Origin: Curvibacter gracilis ATCC BAA-807
GTDB lineage: Bacteria; Pseudomonadota; Gammaproteobacteria; Burkholderiales; Burkholderiaceae_C
NCBI RefSeq assembly: GCF_000518645.1
Contig: NZ_JADZ01000015.1
Coordinates: 62,001-126,000 of the forward strand
DNA length: 64,000 nucleotides
Direction: 5' to 3'
Shown here: one piece after another, positions 25,422-32,941 of the stretch
How the letters are laid out: each line of letters begins with the position of its first letter
How positions within the stretch are numbered: position 1 is the first letter of the stretch
Position numbers and translations under genes: made by a program
Notes under the pieces: generated by a model
What the model saw: the letters and a program-made list of their open reading frames with translations, nothing else
The model's database searches: none
What the model was told of the DNA's origin: nothing

Positions 25422-25958
25422 ATGAGTGCATCAGCGGCCGCCGAAGGCGTGCAAACCGCGTACCACCCCCCTGAGGGCATGGATCTGGGGCAATGGCTGA
25501 AATCACGGGTGGCCACCCGTGCCACCCGCCGCTACGACTGGGAGGCCTTGAAGTTCCAGGCCGACTTCGACCCCAAGTACGCCCGGGCCCAGATGCGCTA
25601 CGTGGGCACCGGTGCCACCGGCGTGGCCAGCGACGAGAACACCGTGGTGGCCGAGCACTTCACCTTCTCCACCATGATCCTGCCGGCCGGCGCCGAAGGC
25701 CCGCTGCACATCCACACCGATGCCGAAGAAGTGTTCTTCGTGCTGCGCGGTCGGGTGAAACTGATCGCCGAACTGAACGGTGAAACCTGGGAAATGGAAG
25801 CCGGCGAGCGCGACTTGATCTCCTGGCCGGTGGGCGTGTACCGTGGCGTGATCAACATCGGTGACGAAGAGGCCCTGATGTGTGTGATGGTGGGCAACCC
25901 CAAGCCGGTGACCCCCACCTACCCGCCCAGCCACCCCCTGGCCAAAGTCAAGCGCTGA
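25422..25958 (+). CDS. Cupin-domain protein (paralogue 1)
   Basis: The 178-residue single-domain cupin has motif 1 as GPLHIHTDAEEVFFVLRG, with the two His and the Glu that usually bind a metal. GERDLISWPVGVYRGVINIG is the second motif region. It is the first gene of the plus-strand catabolic unit, with the ATG 20 bases after the paired operator. It closely resembles the cupin at 36296-36904 (for instance RRYDW-ALKFQADFDPKY and AQMRYVGTG are shared), but lacks about 24 N-terminal residues of that protein. It could be a metal-dependent dioxygenase, an isomerase or a non-catalytic binding protein. Confidence 0.85.
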   Translation: MSASAAAEGVQTAYHPPEGMDLGQWLKSRVATRATRRYDWEALKFQADFDPKYARAQMRYVGTGATGVASDENTVVAEHFTFSTMILPAGAEGPLHIHTDAEEVFFVLRGRVKLIAELNGETWEMEAGERDLISWPVGVYRGVINIGDEEALMCVMVGNPKPVTPTYPPSHPLAKVKR

Positions 25959-25990
25959 GCCTGCGCAACGCACCCCCACGAGGAAACAAC

Positions 25991-26956
25991 ATGAGTGTTC
26001 TGGGCATTGACGAAATCACCTTCGGTGCGGCGGATCTGGCCAAGTGCCGCCAATTCTTCAGCGACTGGGGCCTGCACCTGGTGGCCGAAGAGCCGCAAGA
26101 GCTGGTGTTCGAGTCGCTCAACGGCTGCCGCGTCAAGGTGGCCCATTCCGACAAGCCCGGCCTGCCCGCCGGCATCGAGGCCGATCCCACGCTGCGTGAA
26201 GTGGTATGGGCCGTGGGCTCCATCGCCGAACTGGAGGCCCTGCGCACGCGCCTGGCCGGCCAGCCCGGCTATGTGGACGACGGCCAGCGCATCGGCTGCA
26301 CCGACCCCAACGGCCTGGCCGTGCGGGTGCAGGTGACCCGCAAGCGCGTGCTCGACCTGCCCTGCGCCCAGACCAACACCTGGGCCACCCGCGGCCGGGT
26401 GAACCAGCCCAGCCCGGCCTACGACCGTGCCACGCCGGTCGAGGTGGGCCATGTGGTGTTCTTCGTGAAAGACCTGGCGGCCACCACCGCCTTCTACGAG
26501 CAGCATCTGGGCTTTGTGGTGTCCGACCGCTACCCCGGTCGCGGCCACTTCATGCGCTGCGCCCCCGAGGGTGGCCACCACGACCTGTTCCTGCTGCAAC
26601 TGCCCGAACCCCGCGCCGGCCTGAACCACGTGGCCTTCACGGTGCGTGACCTGCACGAGGTGATTGGCGGCGGCATGCACATGTCGCGCTGCGGCTGGAG
26701 CACCGAACTCGGCCCGGGCCGGCACCCGATCTCCTCGGCGCTGTTCTGGTACTTCATCAGCCCGGCCGGCGCCCTGGTCGAGTACTACACCGACGAAGAC
26801 GAGCTGACCGCCGACTGGCAACCCCGCGACTTCACCCCCGGCCCCACCGTGTTTGCGGAATGGGCCATCAAGGGCGGCATCGACGGCCAGACGCGACGCC
26901 AGGTCAACGCCGACGCACCGAGCGGCCGTTTCATGACAGACCGCCCCAAAGACTGA
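25991..26956 (+). CDS. Type I extradiol dioxygenase (VOC family)
   Basis: The 321-residue protein is a two-module vicinal-oxygen-chelate dioxygenase like BphC or catechol 2,3-dioxygenase. The iron ligands are visible in the C-terminal module: His154 (EVGHVVFF), His213 (LNHVAFTV) and Glu264 (LVEYYTDED). Such enzymes open a catechol ring next to the two hydroxyls. The start has AGGAAA 7 bases upstream. A C-terminal extension of about 50 residues, ending SGRFMTDRPKD, follows the last ligand. It lies 32 bases after the cupin gene and 54 before the small ORF. The substrate is not predictable. Confidence 0.85.
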   Translation: MSVLGIDEITFGAADLAKCRQFFSDWGLHLVAEEPQELVFESLNGCRVKVAHSDKPGLPAGIEADPTLREVVWAVGSIAELEALRTRLAGQPGYVDDGQRIGCTDPNGLAVRVQVTRKRVLDLPCAQTNTWATRGRVNQPSPAYDRATPVEVGHVVFFVKDLAATTAFYEQHLGFVVSDRYPGRGHFMRCAPEGGHHDLFLLQLPEPRAGLNHVAFTVRDLHEVIGGGMHMSRCGWSTELGPGRHPISSALFWYFISPAGALVEYYTDEDELTADWQPRDFTPGPTVFAEWAIKGGIDGQTRRQVNADAPSGRFMTDRPKD

Positions 26957-27010
26957 TCGCCGCACGATCCAACCCCACCTGACACCAACCGAAGCATCCG
27001 GAGGTTTTTG

Positions 27011-27238
27011 ATGAGCAACACCCCCCCTCTCTACAACGAAACCCATCAGCACCGCGACGCCGCACCGACCGCGTACGAAAACCTGCTCGGTGACTCGATC
27101 GAGCGAGGCTTCGCGCAAGGCCTGCACGAGATCGAAGCCCTGATCGACTACCTGAACAAGGCCGGCCCGGCCGGCCCCAACAGCCAGCCCTGGACAGTCG
27201 AGACCTTCAAGGCCGAAATGGCCCGCCTCGGCGCCTGA
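27011..27238 (+). CDS. Small (75-residue) protein within the Rieske oxygenase unit
   Basis: This short ORF has a strong GGAGG site 7 bases before its ATG and lies 27 bases before the Rieske gene. The product is acidic and Gln/His-rich at the N-terminus, with a helical middle (LHEIEALIDYLNKAG) and a tail PWTVETFKAEMARLG that could form a small helical or HTH-like fold. I do not recognise a named family with confidence; similar small helical proteins may exist beside ring hydroxylases, but I cannot verify this. Its position suggests a role in the oxygenase reaction, such as an assembly or effector protein. Confidence 0.75.
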   Translation: MSNTPPLYNETHQHRDAAPTAYENLLGDSIERGFAQGLHEIEALIDYLNKAGPAGPNSQPWTVETFKAEMARLGA

Positions 27239-27265
27239 TTCACCCCCACCCTGGAGCACATCAAG

Positions 27266-28303
27266 ATGCAAACGTCCAACGTCTATTTCCAGCAAGACCC
27301 GGTCGACGCCGCCCTGGCCGTGGGCCTGAAAGACCTGTGGTTCCCGGTCTGCCCCTCGTCCTTCGTGAAGGAAAACCCGATCTCGCTGCGCCGCATGGGC
27401 TACAAGATCGCCTTGTGGCGTGACCACGAGGGCAAGGTCCATGCCCTGGAGGACCACTGCCCGCACCGCGGCGCACCGCTGTCGCTGGGCGTGATCCTGG
27501 GCGACCGCCTGGCCTGCCCCTACCACGGCGTGGAAGTGCGCCACGACGGCACCGTGACCAGCGTGCCCGCCATGCCCGGCTGCAAGCTCGAAGGCTCGCG
27601 CACCACCCGCATGTTCCACGCCGTGGAAAGCAATGGCGCGATCTTCCTGTTCAACTCGACCGAGCCGCAGATCGACACCCCGCCGCCGCTGCGCCTGCCC
27701 GAAGAGCTGACCTCGCCCGAGTGGTCGTCCTTCCTGTGCTACACCGAATGGGGCTGCGACTACCGCTATGTGATCGACAACGTGATCGACCCCATGCACG
27801 GCACCTACCTGCACAAGCAGTCGCACACCATGTACGAAGGCGACGTGACGGCCGAATTCCACATCCGCGACACCGACACCGGCTTCGTGTTCGAGAAGAA
27901 GGGCCAGCGCAACGTCAACTTCGACTGGACCGAGTGGATCGACACCGGCATCCACCTGATGCGCCTCGAGATCCCCTACCCGAAGACCGGCGGCCCTGGC
28001 GGCAACTTCGCCATCATCGGCAGCTACACCCCCATCAGCCGCCAGGCCTCGGGCGTGTTCCACTGGCGCTGCCGCAAGGTGGATGGCTGGCAGCGCGACA
28101 CCTGGCGCTTCCTGTACAAGAACCGCCTCGAGCAGCGCCACTGGAATGTGCTGGAGCAAGACCGCGTGGCCGTCGAGACCATGGAGCCCGATGCCAACCA
28201 GCGCGAGTTCCTGTACGCCCACGACATGGGCATCGTGCGCCTGCGCCGCCACCTGAAGGGCCTGGCCCAGGCCCAGATCGACCGCGCCGCCACCCCGGCC
28301 TGA
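27266..28303 (+). CDS. Rieske non-haem iron oxygenase, catalytic subunit
   Basis: The 345-residue protein belongs to the phthalate/vanillate-demethylase (VanA) type of homo-oligomeric ring-hydroxylating or demethylating oxygenases. The Rieske [2Fe-2S] ligands are Cys65, His67, Cys84 and His87 (CPHRG and CPYHG). The mononuclear iron site is His178 and His183 in DPMHGTYLHKQ, with Asp171 or Asp175 placed for electron transfer between subunits. No beta subunit is encoded, as expected for this group. Electrons should come from the VanB-type reductase encoded 176 bases downstream. Substrate (aromatic acid, ether or N-heterocycle) is not predictable. Confidence 0.92.
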   Translation: MQTSNVYFQQDPVDAALAVGLKDLWFPVCPSSFVKENPISLRRMGYKIALWRDHEGKVHALEDHCPHRGAPLSLGVILGDRLACPYHGVEVRHDGTVTSVPAMPGCKLEGSRTTRMFHAVESNGAIFLFNSTEPQIDTPPPLRLPEELTSPEWSSFLCYTEWGCDYRYVIDNVIDPMHGTYLHKQSHTMYEGDVTAEFHIRDTDTGFVFEKKGQRNVNFDWTEWIDTGIHLMRLEIPYPKTGGPGGNFAIIGSYTPISRQASGVFHWRCRKVDGWQRDTWRFLYKNRLEQRHWNVLEQDRVAVETMEPDANQREFLYAHDMGIVRLRRHLKGLAQAQIDRAATPA

Positions 28304-28479
28304 GGCCGCACGGCCCGATGCGGGCCGGCACGACCTGAAAGCCCCCTGAAAACGCCCACCAAGCGCCCCTGACCGCATCTGGCAAGCCCTGGCTACCAGC
28401 CTGCCTCGGGGGCGCGGCGCTCTGTGACCGACATTAAACTCAAGCCCTCCCGCCCCCCACCCACAGCCCCGTCACGGCC

Positions 28480-29439
28480 ATGTCGAATCTACTCAAAGCC
28501 TACATCCACGCGCTTCGTTATGAGGCCGAGGACATCCACAGCGTCGAACTGCGGCGCGCCGGCGGAGGTGAACTGCCCGAGTTCGCCGCCGGCTCCCACA
28601 TCGACCTGCACCTGCCCAACGGGCTGGTGCGCAGCTACTCGCTGCTCAACGCCGCCGGCGAGCGCCACCGCTATGTGCTGGGGGTGCTGAAAGACCGGCG
28701 CAGCCGAGGCGGCTCGCGCTGCGTGCACGAAGCCCTGCGCGTGGGCCAGGCGATCGACATCAGCGAGCCGCGCAACAACTTTGCGCTGCACGAAGACGCG
28801 GGCCACTCGGTGCTGGTGGCCGGTGGCATCGGCGTCACGCCCATCCTGTGCATGGCCACGCGCCTGAAGCAGCTGGGCCGTTCCTTCGAAGTGCTGTACT
28901 TCGCCCGCTCGCGCAAGAGCGCAGCCTTCATCGCCGAACTGCAGGCCCTGGGCGCCCCGCTGCACCTGCATTTCGATGACGAACAGAACGGCCCGCCTGA
29001 CCTGAAAGCCCTGCTGGCCGCCCGGCCGGCCCAGGCCGACACCCATTACTACGCCTGCGGCCCCGCCGTGATGCTCGACGCCTTCGAAAAGTTCTGCGCC
29101 GAGCTGGGTTACGCCAACGCCCACATCGAGCGCTTCGCCGCCGTCGAAGTGGCCGCCGCCTCGGACGCCCGCCAGAGCTACACGGTGGAGCTCAAGCGCA
29201 GCGGCAAGACCATCGCTGTCGAAGCCGGCCAGAGCCTGCTGCAAGCCCTGAACGCCGCCAAGGTGAACTGCGTGACCAGCTGCGAAGAAGGCATCTGCGG
29301 CGCCTGCGAAACCCGCGTGCTAGACGGCCAGCCCGACCACCGCGACTCGGTGCTCAGCACCGCCGAACGCGCGGCCAACAAGGTGATGATGATCTGCGTG
29401 TCCGGCTGCAAGAGCGAGCGCCTGGTGCTGGATCTTTGA
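28480..29439 (+). CDS. VanB/phthalate dioxygenase reductase-type protein
   Basis: The 319-residue protein has the module order of class IA oxygenase reductases: FMN-binding domain (RSYSLLN near residue 51), NAD domain (GGIGVTPI near 115 and YYACGP near 190), and a C-terminal plant-type ferredoxin. The [2Fe-2S] ligands are Cys268, Cys273, Cys276 and Cys306. It should pass electrons from NADH to the adjacent Rieske oxygenase. The 176-base gap before it has no gene and could contain a second promoter. Confidence 0.92.
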   Translation: MSNLLKAYIHALRYEAEDIHSVELRRAGGGELPEFAAGSHIDLHLPNGLVRSYSLLNAAGERHRYVLGVLKDRRSRGGSRCVHEALRVGQAIDISEPRNNFALHEDAGHSVLVAGGIGVTPILCMATRLKQLGRSFEVLYFARSRKSAAFIAELQALGAPLHLHFDDEQNGPPDLKALLAARPAQADTHYYACGPAVMLDAFEKFCAELGYANAHIERFAAVEVAAASDARQSYTVELKRSGKTIAVEAGQSLLQALNAAKVNCVTSCEEGICGACETRVLDGQPDHRDSVLSTAERAANKVMMICVSGCKSERLVLDL

Positions 29440-29529
29440 GCAACTTCGCCTGAGGCGATCTGACAGACGGCAGCTGCTATGGCCGCGGCCGTCTGTTCAA
29501 CGCGGCACCGGGCGGACATGCTGTAGACC

Positions 29530-29733
29530 ATGAAAGCCCTCAAAAGCCCTCTGGCCAAGCAATTGCTGGCCAACCGCGGCGCCAGCGCCCAACTGCGGCA
29601 CCTCGTCGCCCGCAGCGGTGCGGAAATCCTTGGGGCTCAGGCGCAGCCCCGATCCCAGGTCAGCACCCTTGAATGGCAGGACGGCACACGTACCGTGCGC
29701 TACCAGGTGACACGGGTACCGAAGGCAGGCTGA
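29530..29733 (+). CDS. Small hypothetical protein, 67 residues
   Basis: The codon choice is GC-rich at third positions, as in neighbouring genes, but there is no clear ribosome-binding site. The product is basic, with a helical start (SPLAKQLLANRG) and a short strand-like end (TVRYQVTRV). It does not resemble a family that I know. It sits between the reductase gene and the convergent SDR, and may be a chance ORF. Confidence 0.35.
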   Translation: MKALKSPLAKQLLANRGASAQLRHLVARSGAEILGAQAQPRSQVSTLEWQDGTRTVRYQVTRVPKAG

Positions 29734-29787
29734 AGCGCGACGGCCATGAACGTGGCGTGACCCGCCATGACCGTCGTCATCCTGATC

Positions 29788-30567
29788 TCAGAACGTGCCC
29801 GGGTAAGAGCCCCCATCCAGCAACACGTTCTGCCCGTTGATGTACCCCGCATGCACGCTGCACAGGTAGGCGCAGGTGTTGCCGAGTTCCTCGGGCTGGC
29901 CCAGGCGGCGGGCCGGGTGGCGGGCGATGCGGGCGGCGCGCACGGCCTCGGCGGTGCTGCCTTCGCGCCGCGCCTGGGCTTCGAAGTTGCCGGCCAGGCG
30001 GGCCGTGTCGAAGGTGCCGGGCAGCACGTTGTTGATGGTCACGCCGCGCGCCACGGTGCTGCGCGCCAGCCCGGCCACAAAGCCGGTCAGGCCGCTGCGC
30101 GCGCCATTCGACAAGCCCAGGCCATCCACCGGCGCCTTGACCGCGCTGGAGGTGATGTTGACGATGCGGCCGAAGCCGCGCGCCATCATGCCGTCCAGCG
30201 TGGCCTTGATCAGCTCGATGGGCGCCAGCATGTTGGCGTCCAGGGCCTTGATCCAGTCCTCGCGCTGCCACTGGCGGAAGTCGCCGGGCGGCGGGCCGCC
30301 CGCGTTGGTGACCACGATGTCGAAGTCGGGGTGGGCGGCAAAGATGCGGGCGCGCCCTTCGGCGCTGGCCACGTCGGCGGCCACCCACTCGGCGCGGCCC
30401 GGGCCGAGGGCATTCAGACGCTCGGCCGCCTCGCGCAGCGGGCCTTCGGTGCGGGCCACGATGACCACCTGCACGCCTTCACGCACCAGGGCGGTGGCAC
30501 AGGCCAGGCCCAGACCGGAGCTGGCGCCGCACACCAGGGCCTTGCGGCCCGAAATTCCAAGATCCAT
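29788..30567 (-). CDS. Short-chain dehydrogenase/reductase with altered active site
   Basis: This 259-residue Rossmann-fold protein has the cofactor motif GASSGLGLA (from Gly14), NAG at 88-90 and the active-site Ser140-Ser141. At the position of the catalytic Tyr-x3-Lys it reads Ser153-NGA-Arg157 (LSNGARSGL), so both the proton-donor Tyr and the Lys are replaced. Substrate and reaction are therefore uncertain; it may be a divergent but active SDR group or a non-catalytic member. It is the last gene of the minus-strand operon, 65 bases after the aldehyde dehydrogenase. Confidence 0.85.
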   Translation of the reverse strand: MDLGISGRKALVCGASSGLGLACATALVREGVQVVIVARTEGPLREAAERLNALGPGRAEWVAADVASAEGRARIFAAHPDFDIVVTNAGGPPPGDFRQWQREDWIKALDANMLAPIELIKATLDGMMARGFGRIVNITSSAVKAPVDGLGLSNGARSGLTGFVAGLARSTVARGVTINNVLPGTFDTARLAGNFEAQARREGSTAEAVRAARIARHPARRLGQPEELGNTCAYLCSVHAGYINGQNVLLDGGSYPGTF

Positions 30568-30632
30568 GACTCAGTTCTCCATGATCAGCGCCGCGCCAGC
30601 GCACTCAACAGGCGTGGCGCCCGGCGGATGCT

Positions 30633-32105
30633 TCAGGCCGTGGCCCAGGGCATGGGCGACTCGTTCAGCCCCCAGTACCAGCTCTTCTGAGCCGTGTACT
30701 CCAGGATGCCCAGACGCCCCTTCTCGCGACCGGTGCCGCTCATCTTGACGCCACCGAAGGGCGTGCTGACCGAGAACACCTTGTAGGTGTTGACCCAGAC
30801 CGTGCCGGTCTGCAGGGCCTGGCCCAGGCGCCAGGCCGTCTTGTAGTCGCGCGTCCAGATGCCCGAGGCCAGGCCGAACACGTTGTCGTTGCACTGGGCG
30901 ACCAGGTCGGCCTCGTCGCGCCAGGGCAGCAGGGCCAGCACCGGGCCGAAGATCTCTTCCTGGCACATGCGGGCGCTGTTGGCCAGGCCTTCGATCACGG
31001 TGGGGGTGTAGTAGCTGCCGCGCTCGAACAGAGCGCCCTCTGGGCGCACGCCGCCGGCCAGCAGTTGCCCCCCCTCGTCCAGGCCGAGCTGCACATAGCG
31101 CTCGACCGAGGCGCGGTGACCCTGGTTGACCAGAGGGCCCATCTGGGTGCTTTCGCTGGACGGGTCGCCCACGCGCAGCGCCTTCACGCCGGCCAGCAGG
31201 CGGGCCTTGAATTCGGCATAGACGCTTTCATGCACAAAGGCCCGCGAGCCGGCGATGCAGGATTCGCCGGAGGAGCTGAAGATGCCGTACAGCACCCCGG
31301 CCACGGCGTGGTCCAGGTCGGCATCCGCACACACGATGGTGGGCGACTTGCCGCCCAGCTCCAGCGAGGTGGGCATGAGCTTTTCGGCCGCCAGGCGGGC
31401 AATGCCCAGGCCCACGGTGGTGCCCCCGGTGAAGGCGATGCGCTTGATCAGGGGGTGCTTGACCAGGGCATCGCCCACGATCGAGCCCTTGCCCGGCAGC
31501 ACGCTGATGATGCCGTCGGGCACGCCGGCCTGCTGGGCGATGCGGGCCAGCTCGATGGCCATGCGCGGGGTGATCTCGGCGGGCTTGAAGACCACGGCGC
31601 AGCCGGCGGCCAGCGCCGGCGCCAGCTTCTGAGCCTCGCTGGCGATGGGCGAGTTCCAGGGCGTGATGGCCCCCACCACGCCCAGCGGCTCGTGCGCGCT
31701 GAGGGTGAAGTAGTCGCCCCGCGACGGCGTGAGCTGGTCTTCCCAGGTCTCGCAGGCGGCGGCAAAGAACTGGAAGGTGCCGGCGGCGCTGGCCACCAGG
31801 GCCCGGGTTTCCTTGATCGGCTTGCCGTTGTCCAGGCGCTGCAGCTGGGCCAGCTCTTCACCGCGCTCGCGGATGCCGGCGGCAATGCGGTGCAGGATGG
31901 CGGCGCGCTCATGTCGCTTGAGGCCGGCCCACGAGGGCTGTTGGCGGGCACGTTCGGCGCATTGCACCGCCTCGTCCACATCGGCCGCGGTGGCCGCGTG
32001 CAGGGTGGCGACGGTGCTGCCGTCGTGCGGGTACTCGGTGGCGTACTCGGGGCCGGAGGCGTCGCGCCAACGCCCGGCCAGCAGGGTTTGCAGTTTTTCG
32101 CTCAT
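30633..32105 (-). CDS. NAD(P)-dependent aldehyde dehydrogenase
   Basis: The 490-residue enzyme has the full set of ALDH features: TPWNSPIASEAQKLAPALA near residue 150, the catalytic Glu in LELGGKSP, and the catalytic Cys in SSSGESCIAGSR near 285. It resembles betaine aldehyde / 2-aminomuconate semialdehyde dehydrogenases in overall layout. It should oxidise the aldehyde released by an upstream step, perhaps by the ThDP enzyme of the same operon. The ATG at 32105 lies 8 bases after the aspartate dehydrogenase stop; a much longer frame exists but would run through that gene. Confidence 0.92.
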   Translation of the reverse strand: MSEKLQTLLAGRWRDASGPEYATEYPHDGSTVATLHAATAADVDEAVQCAERARQQPSWAGLKRHERAAILHRIAAGIRERGEELAQLQRLDNGKPIKETRALVASAAGTFQFFAAACETWEDQLTPSRGDYFTLSAHEPLGVVGAITPWNSPIASEAQKLAPALAAGCAVVFKPAEITPRMAIELARIAQQAGVPDGIISVLPGKGSIVGDALVKHPLIKRIAFTGGTTVGLGIARLAAEKLMPTSLELGGKSPTIVCADADLDHAVAGVLYGIFSSSGESCIAGSRAFVHESVYAEFKARLLAGVKALRVGDPSSESTQMGPLVNQGHRASVERYVQLGLDEGGQLLAGGVRPEGALFERGSYYTPTVIEGLANSARMCQEEIFGPVLALLPWRDEADLVAQCNDNVFGLASGIWTRDYKTAWRLGQALQTGTVWVNTYKVFSVSTPFGGVKMSGTGREKGRLGILEYTAQKSWYWGLNESPMPWATA

Positions 32106-32113
32106 GGGAGGTC

Positions 32114-32941
32114 TCAGACAGTGACGGCGGCGCCGCGGTTGTGCAGGAAACGAAGGCCCGACAGCACGGTCAGTGCCGAGGTCTTGGGGTTGTCGGCCAG
32201 GGGCTTGCCGCGCATGGTCAGCTCCATTTCGCCGAACTCGCCGCGCACGCTGATCTGGTGGATGTTCTCGCTCACGGTGGGGTCGGCGATCAAACGCACC
32301 CGGGTGGCGTCCAGGCCCAGGCCGGCCAGGGAGATGGTGGCGGCCACGTTGGCGTTCTTGGGGTAGAGCTGGGCCGCCTCGCGGGCCGTGGCCTCCAGGA
32401 TCACGGTGGGCTCGGTGATGGCGGCAAGATCGCACACCGCTTCGGCCGGTGTGCCGCGCCAGCCCGAGGGCGGCTTGCGGCCGGTGTAGCGCACCTCGGT
32501 GAGGCCGGCCAGGCGTGCGGCCGCGATGGCATCCACCCCACCGATGGCACCCGACAGCAGGTGCAGCTGGGTGCCGCCCTGCTCGGCCGCTGCGGCCAGC
32601 TGCTCGGCCATGCCGGGGCCCGACAGGGCACCGATCGACAGCACCGCGCATTCCACGCCGCGCTGCAGCGCCGGCACCACGTGCTCGATCAGGGCCGCAT
32701 GGCCGGCGCATTCCAGCACCAGGCTGGCCTCGGCGGGCACTGCCGTGGTCACGGTGGCGGCCTCACCCACCACGGCACGGGCCTCGTCCAGGCCAGCGGC
32801 CTGGACCACGATGTGGGTGATGCGCACACCGCTGTGGCCGGCCATGCGCTGGAAGATGGATCGGCCGATCGCCCCGAAGCCGATCAGGGTGACGGGCTGG
32901 GTGGCGCGTGCAGGACGGGCCTGAGTGCTGGCGTTGCTCAT
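32114..32941 (-). CDS. L-aspartate dehydrogenase-like protein (NadX family)
   Basis: The 275-residue protein has an N-terminal Rossmann fold (IGFGAIGRSIFQRM near residue 20) and the C-terminal fingerprint of aspartate dehydrogenases: LSGAIGGVDAI, YPKNANVAATISLAGLG and ADPTVSENIHQI. True members convert L-aspartate to iminoaspartate or run in the reverse, aminating direction. NAD biosynthesis is unlikely as the role here because the gene is buried in a catabolic operon. It may release or fix the nitrogen of an amino- or imino-acid intermediate. It overlaps the ThDP enzyme gene by 4 bases. Confidence 0.88.
   Translation of the reverse strand: MSNASTQARPARATQPVTLIGFGAIGRSIFQRMAGHSGVRITHIVVQAAGLDEARAVVGEAATVTTAVPAEASLVLECAGHAALIEHVVPALQRGVECAVLSIGALSGPGMAEQLAAAAEQGGTQLHLLSGAIGGVDAIAAARLAGLTEVRYTGRKPPSGWRGTPAEAVCDLAAITEPTVILEATAREAAQLYPKNANVAATISLAGLGLDATRVRLIADPTVSENIHQISVRGEFGEMELTMRGKPLADNPKTSALTVLSGLRFLHNRGAAVTV

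Noticed and set aside
25919-28378. An 819-codon minus-strand frame over the dioxygenase and Rieske genes
   Set aside because: The plus-strand genes have metal-binding motifs and ribosome-binding sites; this frame has neither and spans several genes.
32106-32711. N-terminal extension of the aldehyde dehydrogenase into the AspDH region
   Set aside because: The aldehyde dehydrogenase is full length from 32105, and the extension overlaps a clearly recognised gene in another frame.
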